Positions 32,402-40,416 of a DNA stretch of 49,883 nt are shown here, in pieces. Source of the stretch: Magnetospirillum fulvum MGU-K5. Its GTDB lineage: Bacteria; Pseudomonadota; Alphaproteobacteria; Rhodospirillales; Magnetospirillaceae. Made by a program: the position numbers and the translations under genes. The stretch spans positions 1-49,883 of the forward strand of contig NZ_AQPH01000021.1 in assembly GCF_000442515.1 (NCBI RefSeq), in the 5' to 3' direction. Below the pieces are notes generated by a model. The model worked only from the letters and a program-made list of their open reading frames with translations, did not search any database and was not told where the DNA came from. Position 1 is the stretch's first letter. Each line of letters opens with the position of its first letter.

Positions 32402-35290
32402 CTATCGGATGATTCCCATCAGGACGTCCAGCATGTCTTTCAAGGTGCTGATGACCTTGGCCGAGGCGGAATAGGCCTGTTGGAAGTTAATCATGTTCGA
32501 GACCTCCTCGTCGAGGTTGACCCCGCTTTTGGCCTGAATCTGGGTGTTGATGTTCTGATTCAGGGTGGTGTGGTAGCTGAGGTCCGAGGCGGTGCTGCTG
32601 ATGTCCTGTGCGGTCATCGACACGAGCTGGGTGGCATAGTCGGTCAGCGAGTATTTCGACGTCGCCAGCTTGCCCGCGCCGTTGATGGCCTGGGGCTGAT
32701 TGAACGCGGTGACCATCTGGCTGGCGATGTTGGCATCGCCCGAGCTCATGTAATAGACCTTGGTGTCGGCGTTCCACTGGGTTGTCGCCCGCGAGATTTT
32801 CGACGGTGCGGACACGATGTCCTTGCGCACCGAGATGCTCCCGGCCAATCCGCTGGCGGCGGTATCAAGCCCGAGATCGGTCAGCAGGCTGGTGTTGGCG
32901 GCATCCGTGCTGGACTGGGCGTAAGCATCCATGTTGCTGCTCTGGCGGATGCGCAGGCGCTGACCTGACCCTTCGTCGACGACGCTGGCGACAAAAATCT
33001 GACTGCTCGACAGGCTGAGTTTGTTGCGCAGATCGGTGCTGTCGGGGCCGTCATAGCTGACCGTGAGCGGGCTGCCGCTATTGTCCCAGACCCGCAGCCG
33101 ATATCCGCCGCTATCTTTTTCCACCTGGGCGGTCAGCGTCGAGTTCGAGGCGGTCAGCGCGTCGGCGATCGCCTGAAGGCTGGTGGTCCCGGCCGGCACG
33201 GTCACGCTGGAAACGGTGTTGCCGTTGACATCGAGGATGTTGAGCGAGGTGTTGCCCGTGGCCAGGGTCACCGAGCTTTGCCCCACCAATCCGGACTGAA
33301 GGATGGTGCTGTTGCTGTTGATCTTGGCGGCGATTTCCTGGATCGAGGTCCCGGCATTGAAGGTCATCGACGGCCCGGCCGCGCCCAGACTGTCATACAG
33401 AGTCAGATCGCGCGTCGTCCCCAGGGTGGAATAGGGCGGCAGGATCTGCGAATCGAGCAGGGCGCGGGGCTGGTTCGACACGAACAGGTCGTTCAGGCCC
33501 AGGAAGTTTGAAAAGCCCTTAACCACCTGATCCGGGGTTGCCGCCGCCGGAACGCCGGGGGTCAGCGCGGCCAGCGAGGCGCTGGTGCCGGTGGTGGAGA
33601 TCGAAAGACCGGTGGTATTGGCGATCTGAAGCTTGGTCACACCGGCGATTGTGGCGAATTCCGACCCTTCCAGACCGGGGATCGAGCGGACCCAGTTCAG
33701 CAGGTCGTTGCCGGTGAGGCTGGCGGCCGGGGCGCTTTGCGGTGGCGAGGCGGCGGCCCCGACCGTGTAGGTATAGGTGTTGCCGCCCATCGTCAGCTTG
33801 AACGTGTCGGTGGCGGCGACGGCCGGAGAGGCGCCGGTCAGGCTGGTGCCGACCAGGGTGGTCGCCTTGGGGATCGACGTGGTGTTGGTGCTGACTCCCG
33901 GCGGCTGGGTGGCGTGGAAGGTGACGCTGATATCGGTGGTCTTGGCACCGGGGGTGCTATCGACCTGATCGCGGAACGCCAGCCCGATATCGCTGTTGCC
34001 GGTCGAGATCGAGAAATGGCCGTTGGCATCAAGCCCGACCTTGGCGGTCGAGGCGTTGGCATAGGTGGACTGGCCGCGCATCCAGGTCTGCATCCGGTCG
34101 GCGATCGACGAGAGCGTCCACGGCTGGTTGATCAGTTCCTTGGCCAGCGAGAAGGACGAACCATCCATCAGGCTGCGCAGGGTGGTGGTGGCCTTCTGGT
34201 TGCCCTGGGCATCGTAGAGCACCAGGGCGGTGTCCTCGGTGCCGGACAGGCTGATCGACTGATTGAGGTTGGTCTGATCGGCGAAGGTCCGGGTGCCGGT
34301 GATCGTGCTGGCCGGGGTCGGCAACTGGACGCCGCGATTGTTGACCAGATTGAGCGTGTCCTTCAACTGGGTCGCCAATTGGTCGAGCTGGCTTTGCAGG
34401 TTGGGCAGGATCGTATCGCGCAGATCAATGTTGGCCTTCATGTCGCCACCACGGATCAGGCTGGTCATGTCCTTGGCCGGGCTGCTGCCGTTGTTCAGCG
34501 TGATCGGGCCGAACTGCCCCCCGGCGCGGCTCATCCACGGCGCTGCGCCGGACAGGCCGGAATGGGTCAGGGAAAAGGCCTGGCTGCTATTGACCAGCAC
34601 GTCGCCGCCACTGGTGCCAACCGTGACCGACCCGTCCTGGAGGTTGTAGTAACTGATGTCGATCAGCTTCGACAGGCTGGTCAGCGACTGGTCGCGCTGA
34701 TCTTGCAGGTCGGTGGCGTCGATCTTCAGGGCCAGCGAGCGGGTGATCTTGATGTTGAGGTCGTGGATATTGCTCAGCAGCGAGTTGATCTGATCGCAAT
34801 CGCTGGCGATCTTCTGGTCCGCCGTCGCCCGCAGCGACTGAAGCTGGTCGGTAACCATCGCCATCTGGTCGGTCGCGGTCTTGGCCGCCTGGACCGTCGC
34901 TGACTGGACGTCGGACTTGTCCGGGGTCGCGGCCAGGGTGATCAGATTGTTAAGGACAGTCTGGACGTTGTGGCTGATCGAGCTTTTATCGCCGACCTTG
35001 CCGAACAGATTCTGGACCTGCTGATAGGTACCGGACAGGGCCTGAAGGTTGCTCAGCGTGGCGTTGTCGGAGCGGACATAGGACAGCAATCCCTCGTCAA
35101 CGTTGCGCTGGAGCGCGGTAACCTGCACCCCGGCCCCCAGGCCGTTGACGGCGCGGGATTCCGGCATCAGCACCTTGCGGGTATAGCCGGGCGTGTTGAC
35201 GTTGACGATGTTCTGGGAAATCGTGTTCAGCGCCTGCTGATTGGTCAGCAGACCCGAGAGCGCGGTGTCCAGTCCGAGGGTGATGGCCAT
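32402..35290 (-). CDS. flgK: Flagellar hook-associated protein FlgK, enlarged
   Basis: FlgK (HAP1) forms the first junction layer on the hook. The N-terminus has the rod/hook signature LDTALSGLLTNQQALNTISQNIVNVNTPGYTRK, and the C-terminus has EEVSNMINFQQAYSASAKVISTLKDMLDVLM. The 962 residues are about 400 more than in enterobacteria. The extra beta-rich middle contains flagellin-IN-like modules (for instance TSIQEIAAKINSNSTI and TTSLQAIADALTASNSTL). Both junction proteins are therefore enlarged. The gene is 12 bp downstream of flgN and 9 bp upstream of flgL. Confidence 0.94.
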   Translation of the reverse strand: MAITLGLDTALSGLLTNQQALNTISQNIVNVNTPGYTRKVLMPESRAVNGLGAGVQVTALQRNVDEGLLSYVRSDNATLSNLQALSGTYQQVQNLFGKVGDKSSISHNVQTVLNNLITLAATPDKSDVQSATVQAAKTATDQMAMVTDQLQSLRATADQKIASDCDQINSLLSNIHDLNIKITRSLALKIDATDLQDQRDQSLTSLSKLIDISYYNLQDGSVTVGTSGGDVLVNSSQAFSLTHSGLSGAAPWMSRAGGQFGPITLNNGSSPAKDMTSLIRGGDMKANIDLRDTILPNLQSQLDQLATQLKDTLNLVNNRGVQLPTPASTITGTRTFADQTNLNQSISLSGTEDTALVLYDAQGNQKATTTLRSLMDGSSFSLAKELINQPWTLSSIADRMQTWMRGQSTYANASTAKVGLDANGHFSISTGNSDIGLAFRDQVDSTPGAKTTDISVTFHATQPPGVSTNTTSIPKATTLVGTSLTGASPAVAATDTFKLTMGGNTYTYTVGAAASPPQSAPAASLTGNDLLNWVRSIPGLEGSEFATIAGVTKLQIANTTGLSISTTGTSASLAALTPGVPAAATPDQVVKGFSNFLGLNDLFVSNQPRALLDSQILPPYSTLGTTRDLTLYDSLGAAGPSMTFNAGTSIQEIAAKINSNSTILQSGLVGQSSVTLATGNTSLNILDVNGNTVSSVTVPAGTTSLQAIADALTASNSTLTAQVEKDSGGYRLRVWDNSGSPLTVSYDGPDSTDLRNKLSLSSSQIFVASVVDEGSGQRLRIRQSSNMDAYAQSSTDAANTSLLTDLGLDTAASGLAGSISVRKDIVSAPSKISRATTQWNADTKVYYMSSGDANIASQMVTAFNQPQAINGAGKLATSKYSLTDYATQLVSMTAQDISSTASDLSYHTTLNQNINTQIQAKSGVNLDEEVSNMINFQQAYSASAKVISTLKDMLDVLMGIIR

Positions 35291-35302
35291 CGCCCGCTTC
35301 CT

Positions 35303-35800
35303 TCAGAGGAGATTGTTGAGGCTGTAACTGGTCGCCTTGTCGTCGTTGCCGCGCATCGCTCCGCTGCGGTTATAGACGATGCCGGGCTCCTGGCTTGACC
35401 GCACCGACTGGGCGATGATGTCGACCACCGTCTTGGTGGCGTCGATCGCGGCGCGCAGCAGCATCGCATTGCGCTCGACCAGTTCTTCCAACTGGCGGCC
35501 GACCGCCAGCAATTCGTCTCTTTGTTCCGGATTGAAACCGCGACCCGATTCCGGCAGATCGGCCAGCCCCCTGGTGTAGGACGCATACAGCCGTGTCAGC
35601 GCGATCTTGCGATCGCCCAATGCGGCGATGGTCTCGGCATCGTGATTGGCCAGCGCGTCGTTCTCGACTTCCAGCAATTCGCACAGGTTGGTGCAGGCGA
35701 ACATCAGATCGTCGAACGCCGGGATGGCGCTGTCTTTGAGGGTGTCGTCGGTGGTGTCGTCCTGGACGAAATCGTCTTCGGCGAGGGATTGGGTCGTCAT
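35303..35800 (-). CDS. flgN: FlgN-like export chaperone
   Basis: A 165-residue helical protein between flgJ and flgK. It begins with an acidic stretch (LAEDDFVQDDTTDD) and continues with long helices (FDDLMFACTNLCELLEVENDAL, QLEELVERNAMLLRAAIDAT), ending in SYSLNNLL. Position, size and helicity fit FlgN, the chaperone for FlgK and FlgL. Direct sequence similarity to enterobacterial FlgN is slight, as usual. ATG 35800 is served by AGGAGG at 35808-35813; a GTG one codon earlier overlaps the flgJ stop and is too near. Confidence 0.8.
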   Translation of the reverse strand: MTTQSLAEDDFVQDDTTDDTLKDSAIPAFDDLMFACTNLCELLEVENDALANHDAETIAALGDRKIALTRLYASYTRGLADLPESGRGFNPEQRDELLAVGRQLEELVERNAMLLRAAIDATKTVVDIIAQSVRSSQEPGIVYNRSGAMRGNDDKATSYSLNNLL

Positions 35801-35802
35801 CA

Positions 35803-36120
35803 CTAAACCTCCTGCTGCTTCAGCAGCATCTTCTCGATCGCGGGGGCGATGCCGAAGCCACTGCCGCCGGGGCGGTTGGTCGTTATTTTGGCGTATTCGT
35901 CGATCAGCAGGGAGCGGAACATCTTCTCGCCGCTGCCGCCGCCGAACAGACCGTCGGTTTCGATGCCGTCGAACATGTGCTGATACATCTGCGACACGAA
36001 CTGGCTTTCGAACGCCTTGGCGGTCTTGGCGGCCTTTTCGCGGGTGGTGGCGGTCATCGTCGGCGCACGCGGGGCCGCCAGCGACGGGTCATAGGACGGC
36101 GTGGTGGCCAGGGCGGTCAT
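35803..36120 (-). CDS. flgJ: Rod-binding protein FlgJ (rod-cap domain only)
   Basis: A 105-residue protein matching the N-terminal rod-binding domain of FlgJ: AKAFESQFVSQMYQHMFDGIETDGLFGGGSGEKMFRSLLIDEYA. The muramidase domain of enterobacterial FlgJ is absent, as is normal for alphaproteobacteria, where a separate peptidoglycan hydrolase opens the wall. ATG 36120 shares its A with the flgI stop (TGATG), and GAGGTG in the end of flgI is the likely ribosome-binding site, so translation is coupled. Confidence 0.93.
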   Translation of the reverse strand: MTALATTPSYDPSLAAPRAPTMTATTREKAAKTAKAFESQFVSQMYQHMFDGIETDGLFGGGSGEKMFRSLLIDEYAKITTNRPGGSGFGIAPAIEKMLLKQQEV

Positions 36121-37295
36121 CACAGCACCTCAAGGTCGGCTTGGAGGGCTCCGGCGGCCTTGATCGCCTGGAGGATCGAGATCAGATCGCGCGGGCCGAT
36201 CCCCAGGCTGTTCAGGCCCTCGACCAGTTCCTGAAGCGTGACCTTGTGGGGGACGACAGCCAGCTTCTTGCCGCCGCCTTCCTCGACATCGATATCGGTG
36301 CGCGGAACCGTGGTGGTGGTGCCGCCTTCCGAGAAGGGCGAGGGCTGCGACACCTGCGGCGTCTCGGTGATGCGGATCGTCAACTGGCCCTGGGCAATCG
36401 CCACGGTGCTGATGCGGACGTTCTCGCCCATCACGATGGTCCCCGAGGTTTCGTCAATGACGACGCGGGCCATCTGGTCGGGCTCGACCCGCAATTGCTC
36501 GATATCGGTCAGCAGGCCGACGACATTGCCGCGATAATTGGGCGGAACCATGATCTGGACCGTGCCGGGATCGACCGGGCGGGCCATGTCGCCGCCAAGA
36601 TAGGAATTAACCGCCTGGGCGATCCGGCGCGAGGTGGTGAAGTCGGGATTGCGCAACGACACCTTGACCGCTTCCATATGGGCCATCTCGAACGGCAATT
36701 CGCGTTCGACGATCGCCCCGTTGGCGATGCGGCCGGCGGTGGGGACGCCCTTGGTCACCGAACTTCCAGACGCGCCCGAGGCGGTAAAGCCGCCGGTGGC
36801 GACCTGCCCCTGGCCGACGGCATAGACTTCGCCATCGGCGCCGATCAGCGGGGTGACCAGCAAGGTGCCGCCGCGCAGATCCTTGGCATCGCCCATCGCC
36901 GAGATCGAAGCGTCGATATGGGTGCCCTGGCGCGAAAACGGCGGCAGGACGGCGGTGACCATCACCGCCGCGACGTTCTTGGGATCAAGCGAGGTGATCG
37001 CGCCAGTCTTGTCGCGGATGTTGACCCCCAGCCGTTCCAACATGCCGGCCAGACTTTCCTTGGTGAACGGAGCGTTGGTCAGCTTGTCGCCGGTGCCGTT
37101 CAGCCCGACCACCAGGCCATAGCCGATCAGCATGTTGTCGCGCACGCCTTCGAAATCAGCGATGTCCTTGATGCGCGAGGCTCCGAAGGCATTGGCCGGA
37201 GCCATCCCCAGCGCCGCCGCCAGCAGCAGGGTGGACAGCAGCAAGGCGCGCAGGGGAGCGGCGAAGGTGGGGTGGGTGGCTGGAATGCGGGTCAT
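36120..37295 (-). CDS. flgI: Flagellar P-ring protein FlgI
   Basis: FlgI forms the periplasmic P-ring. The 391 residues from ATG 37295 start with a signal peptide ([22 protein letters not shown]). The conserved body follows: [67 protein letters not shown], and the C-terminal [31 protein letters not shown]. I rejected an extension to 37361, which has no signal-peptide sense. It is the first gene of the leftward flgI-flgJ-flgN-flgK-flgL operon, with a sigma-54 promoter 50-65 bp upstream. Confidence 0.96.
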   Translation of the reverse strand: [391 protein letters not shown]

Positions 37296-37344
37296 GGCGG
37301 TTTTGTCCCCGGCAGGCGGTGCTTGGTCTCTCGGTCCGTACCTA

Positions 37345-37360
37345 TGCGAAAGCCATGCCA
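37345..37360 (-). promoter_or_regulatory. Sigma-54 (RpoN) promoter for flgI operon
   Basis: On the minus strand the sequence is TGGCATGGCTTTCGCA. GG and GC are 10 bases apart, and it differs from the RpoN consensus (TGGCACG-N4-TTGCA) at two positions. The predicted start of transcription is near 37334, about 40 bases before the flgI ATG. Confidence 0.75.
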
Positions 37361-37429
37361 ACCGCCAGGGCGAGCCGAAGCCCCATTTGACGGGCTGTCG
37401 AAGGGGAGTGACCGGCAGTTCCGTCCCTT

Positions 37430-37440
37430 TTGCCCGGCAA
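37430..37440. promoter_or_regulatory. Candidate enhancer motif TTGCCCGGCAA
   Basis: This 11-bp palindrome contains GCCCGGCAA (37432-37440), the reverse complement of the TTGCCGGGC pair upstream of flgF. It lies about 70 bp upstream of the flgI sigma-54 promoter; related CCGGCA (37412-37417) and TGCCCGG (37445-37451) flank it. It may serve both flgI and the divergent fliX. FlbD binding is inference. Confidence 0.5.
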
Positions 37441-37558
37441 TTCCTGCCCGGTTGACCCGGATGGACGAGTCAGGCGAAATATGTGCGGGGTGAATTGTGG
37501 TAGGATCGATGTCGGCCCTATGCCGGGCCCCCACCATCCGCAGCCGCACCGGGGAGAC

Positions 37559-37990
37559 ATGAAGATTTCTGGAGTTGGGTCCAAGGGTGCCGCGAGCGGC
37601 CCCCGCCGGACCGATAAGAACAGCAAACCCGGCGAGTTTCGTCGGGCGCTGGTCGATTCCATGGATCAGGCGGAGGAATCTCACGCCGTCGAGGCGTCGG
37701 TCGGGATCGGCAGCGTCGACGCGTTGCTGATGGTTCAGCAGGCCGACGATGCGTTGGAGCGCGAGACCCGCCGCCGTCTGGTCCGTCGTGGCGAAAGCCT
37801 GCTCGACGGGCTTGAAGATCTGCGCCACGGCCTGTTGATGGGCGAAATTCCGGTGGACAAAATGGCGACCCTGGCCCAGACGATCCGGGTCCGCCGTGAA
37901 TCTTCGACCGACCCCCGACTCAGCGCGTTGCTGGACGAGATCGAACTGAGAGTCGAGGTGGAACTGGCCAAGCTTTCACGGCGGGGGTGA
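37559..37990 (+). CDS. fliX: Flagellar assembly regulator FliX
   Basis: FliX couples early flagellar assembly to the sigma-54 activator FlbD in Caulobacter. The 143 residues have the family N-terminus KISGVG, a variable basic stretch, then the helical core VGSVDALLMVQ-type (GIGSVDALLMVQQADDALERE), RRLVRRGESLLDGLEDLRHGLLMGEIP and LSALLDEIELRVEVELAKL. GGGGAG lies directly before ATG 37559. It is divergent from the flgI operon, the same neighbourhood as in Caulobacter, which supports FliX/FlbD control of both sigma-54 promoters in this window. Confidence 0.92.
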   Translation: MKISGVGSKGAASGPRRTDKNSKPGEFRRALVDSMDQAEESHAVEASVGIGSVDALLMVQQADDALERETRRRLVRRGESLLDGLEDLRHGLLMGEIPVDKMATLAQTIRVRRESSTDPRLSALLDEIELRVEVELAKLSRRG

Positions 37991-38144
37991 TGATCTTGCC
38001 CGTTTTTTCGCTTTCGCCGCTACTGCTTCGGCAGGGTGTTCGCTTGCTTCAAACTTCTTGGATGAAAGACGGTGCTTGCGGGGGTGGGCTTCGGACCATA
38101 TATTGCGCATCGATTTGGGACCGCCCGCGACTTCGAGGGTTTGA

Positions 38145-38561
38145 ATGACCGTCACGCTGCCGCCGGATTATCATCCGTCCGAGGATGAACTCTTCATGAG
38201 CGATGTCATGAAGGAGTACTTCCGCCTGAAACTTTTGCGGTGGCGCTCCGAGCTGTTGCGCGAATCGGACGAAACCCTGCAACACCTCCAAGAAGGGGGC
38301 TTGCAGGAGCCGGATATCGCCGATCGTGCCTCCGCCGAAACCGACCGCGCCTTGGAACTGCGCACGCGTGACCGCGAGCGTAAGCTGATCGCCAAAATCG
38401 ACGCCGCGTTGCAGCGGGTCGAGGATGGGACCTACGGCTATTGCGAGGATACCGGCGAGCCGATCAGCATCCGCCGCCTGGAAGCCCGTCCGATCGCGAC
38501 GCTGTCGATCGAGGCGCAGGAACGGCACGAGCGCCAGGAACGCACTCACCGCGACGAATAG
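38145..38561 (+). CDS. dksA: DksA-type RNA polymerase regulator, single-cysteine variant
   Basis: DksA binds in the RNA polymerase secondary channel and works with ppGpp. The 138 residues have the long coiled coil (EYFRLKLLRWRSELLRESDETL ... ERKLIAKIDAALQRV) with the acidic tip DIADRASAE, followed by the globular part DGTYGYCEDTGEPISIRRLEARP. Only the first of the four zinc cysteines remains: CEDT replaces CxxC, and LSIEA replaces the second pair. So no classical zinc finger can form. Single-cysteine DksA proteins are known in alphaproteobacteria. A 12-bp hairpin follows the gene. Confidence 0.94.
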   Translation: MTVTLPPDYHPSEDELFMSDVMKEYFRLKLLRWRSELLRESDETLQHLQEGGLQEPDIADRASAETDRALELRTRDRERKLIAKIDAALQRVEDGTYGYCEDTGEPISIRRLEARPIATLSIEAQERHERQERTHRDE

Positions 38562-38580
38562 GTGTTGTTAACGGCACACG

Positions 38581-38607
38581 CCCCGGCGAAGCATGGCTTT
38601 GCCGGGG
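38581..38607. terminator. Terminator hairpin after dksA
   Basis: A 12-bp stem with one G-T pair: CCCCGGCGAAGC and GCTTTGCCGGGG around an ATG loop. It begins 19 bp after the dksA stop. It is the first of five palindromes in the 200-bp convergent gap to rlmN. Confidence 0.75.
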
Positions 38608-38634
38608 GTATTCCCATGCGTGGACTTTGGTACC

Positions 38635-38672
38635 ATACCGGCCAACCTTTGTTTTGACCTGTTGGCCGGTAT
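38635..38672. repeat. Palindromic element, copy B (38 bp)
   Basis: Perfect 12-bp arms ATACCGGCCAAC and GTTGGCCGGTAT around a 14-nt loop. The arms match those of copies A and C; only the loop differs. It lies 73 bp after dksA, between convergent dksA and rlmN. Confidence 0.85.
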
Positions 38673-38673
38673 C

Positions 38674-38762
38674 TGGCCGCCATTGCGGCGGCGGCCAAGG
38701 GCGCGGATGCCCGCGCCCGGCGAAGGGCAATACGGCGGGTCAATTCATTGAGCCGCCGGTAT
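38674..38762. terminator. Three further palindromes before the rlmN end
   Basis: Following copy B are TGGCCGCC/GGCGGCCA (38674-38697), GGGCGCGG/CCGCGCCC (38699-38718) and ATACGGCGG/CCGCC-G-GTAT (38730-38762). The last touches the rlmN stop codon and probably terminates the leftward transcript. With the hairpin after dksA and copy B, this makes five stem-loops in about 180 bp. Confidence 0.65.
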
Positions 38763-39904
38763 CAGTCCCGCTGCGGATGGTCGTCGTCGATAATCCCGGC
38801 GGCGGCGCGCGCCTTGGCCAGGCTGGCCTTTTCCCGCAGACTGTCCGACCGCAACTGGCCGCAGGCGGCCAGGATGTCGCGCCCGCGCGGCATCCGGATC
38901 GGGGCGGAATAGCCCGCATCTTGCAAGATGTCCGAGAACGCCTTGACCGAACGCGGCTCCGGCGTTTCGAACTCTGACCCCGGCCAGGGATTGAACGGGA
39001 TCAGGTTGAACTTGGCGGGCAGGCCCCGGATCAGCTTCAGCAACGCGCGGGCGTCGGCGGGGGAATCGTTGACCCCCTTCAGCATGATGTATTCGAAGGT
39101 GATCCGCCGTGCGTTCGACGCGCCGGGATAGTCGTGGCAGGCCTGGATCAGCTCTTTCAGCGGATATTTCCGATTGATCGGCATGATCCGGTCGCGCAAT
39201 TCGTCGGTGACGGCGTGCAAGCTGACCGCCAGATTGACCCCCAGCCGCTCGCCGCACAGCTTCATCATCGGCACCACGCCCGAGGTCGACAGGGTGATGC
39301 GACGGCGCGAGATGCCGATCCCCTCGCCATCCATCACGATTTCCAGCGCGGTGGCGACGTTGTCGAAATTGTAAAGCGGCTCGCCCATCCCCATCACCAC
39401 CACGTTCGACAGGCGGCGGCCGCTATCGTCGGGGGTAGGCCACTCGCCCAGCGAATCGCGGGCGACCATCACCTGACCGACGATCTCGGCGGCGGAGAGG
39501 TTGCGCACCAGCGTCTGGGTGCCGGTATGACAGAAGCGGCAGGTGAGGGTACAGCCGACCTGGGTCGAGACGCAGGCGGCACCGCGATCCTCGTCCCCGT
39601 CGGGGATATAGACGGTTTCCGCCTCGTTGCCGTCATTGAAGCGCAACAGCCATTTGCGGGTGGTATCGGTCGAGATCAGTTCGCGCTCGACCACCGGGCG
39701 GCGGACGACGAAATGCTCGGCCAGACGGGCCTGCATCGTCTTTGAAATCGAACTCATCTGGGCGAAATCGCTTTCGCCACGATGATACATCCAGTGCCAA
39801 AGCTGTTTGGCGCGGAAGGGCTTTTCGCCGATCGTTTCCATCGCGGCGATCAGGTCCGCACGCGATAGGCCGATCAGATTGGGTTTGGTTTCGGTCGCAG
39901 TCAT
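38762..39904 (-). CDS. rlmN: 23S rRNA (adenine-C2)-methyltransferase RlmN
   Basis: Radical-SAM enzyme that methylates C2 of A2503 in 23S rRNA and A37 in some tRNAs. The 380 residues contain the cluster motif C118-x3-C122-x2-C125 ([12 protein letters not shown]), the SAM-binding [12 protein letters not shown], and the C-terminal catalytic cysteine in [12 protein letters not shown]. It starts 44 bp after rnhA on the same strand and ends in the palindrome stack. Nothing unusual is seen. Confidence 0.97.
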   Translation of the reverse strand: MTATETKPNLIGLSRADLIAAMETIGEKPFRAKQLWHWMYHRGESDFAQMSSISKTMQARLAEHFVVRRPVVERELISTDTTRKWLLRFNDGNEAETVYIPDGDEDRGAACVSTQVGCTLTCRFCHTGTQTLVRNLSAAEIVGQVMVARDSLGEWPTPDDSGRRLSNVVVMGMGEPLYNFDNVATALEIVMDGEGIGISRRRITLSTSGVVPMMKLCGERLGVNLAVSLHAVTDELRDRIMPINRKYPLKELIQACHDYPGASNARRITFEYIMLKGVNDSPADARALLKLIRGLPAKFNLIPFNPWPGSEFETPEPRSVKAFSDILQDAGYSAPIRMPRGRDILAACGQLRSDSLREKASLAKARAAAGIIDDDHPQRD

Positions 39905-39948
39905 GGGCGGAACATAGGGTTCCCGCGTCTTGGGCGCAACAGGCCCCG

Positions 39949-40416
39949 TCAGAGAACCTCTGTTGTCGCGCCCTCCCGCGCCATCGCGACGCCTTCGCGG
40001 GCCAGGGCGTCGGCCCGCTCGTTCTCGGGGTGGCCGTCATGGCCGCGCACCCAGTGCCAGGCGACATCGTGCCGGGCCGCCGCCGCATCCAGCGCTTTCC
40101 ACAAATCGTCGTTCTTGACCGGCTTCTTGTCGGCGGTCTTCCACCCGCGTGCTTTCCAGCCGCGCAGCCACTCGGTCATGCCCTTTTTGACGTACTGGCT
40201 GTCGGTATAAAGATCGACGGCGCAGGGGCGGGTCAGCGTGTTGAAGGCCACCAGAACCGCCATCATTTCCATGCGGTTGTTGGTGGTCAGCGCCTCGCCG
40301 CCCTTCAATTCCTTCTCGGTGCCGCGAAAGCGCAGAATCGCCCCCCAGCCGCCGGGACCGGGATTGCCGCTGCACGCCCCGTCGGTGAAAATCTGGACCC
40401 GTTCGGTGTCGCTCAT
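39949..40416 (-). CDS. rnhA: Ribonuclease HI
   Basis: Endonuclease that cuts RNA in RNA-DNA hybrids. The 155 residues carry the acidic catalytic set: D in [18 protein letters not shown] in [11 protein letters not shown] in [11 protein letters not shown], and D in [11 protein letters not shown], plus the flexible-loop histidine in VRGHDGH. Its ATG overlaps the thrB stop (ATGA), so it is translated with thrB. An upstream extension inside thrB was rejected. Confidence 0.97.
   Translation of the reverse strand: MSDTERVQIFTDGACSGNPGPGGWGAILRFRGTEKELKGGEALTTNNRMEMMAVLVAFNTLTRPCAVDLYTDSQYVKKGMTEWLRGWKARGWKTADKKPVKNDDLWKALDAAAARHDVAWHWVRGHDGHPENERADALAREGVAMAREGATTEVL

Noticed and set aside
37471-37487. 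A plus-strand GG-N10-GC match before fliX
   Set aside because: Only the GG and GC positions and a few others match the sigma-54 consensus; spacing alone is expected by chance in GC-rich DNA.
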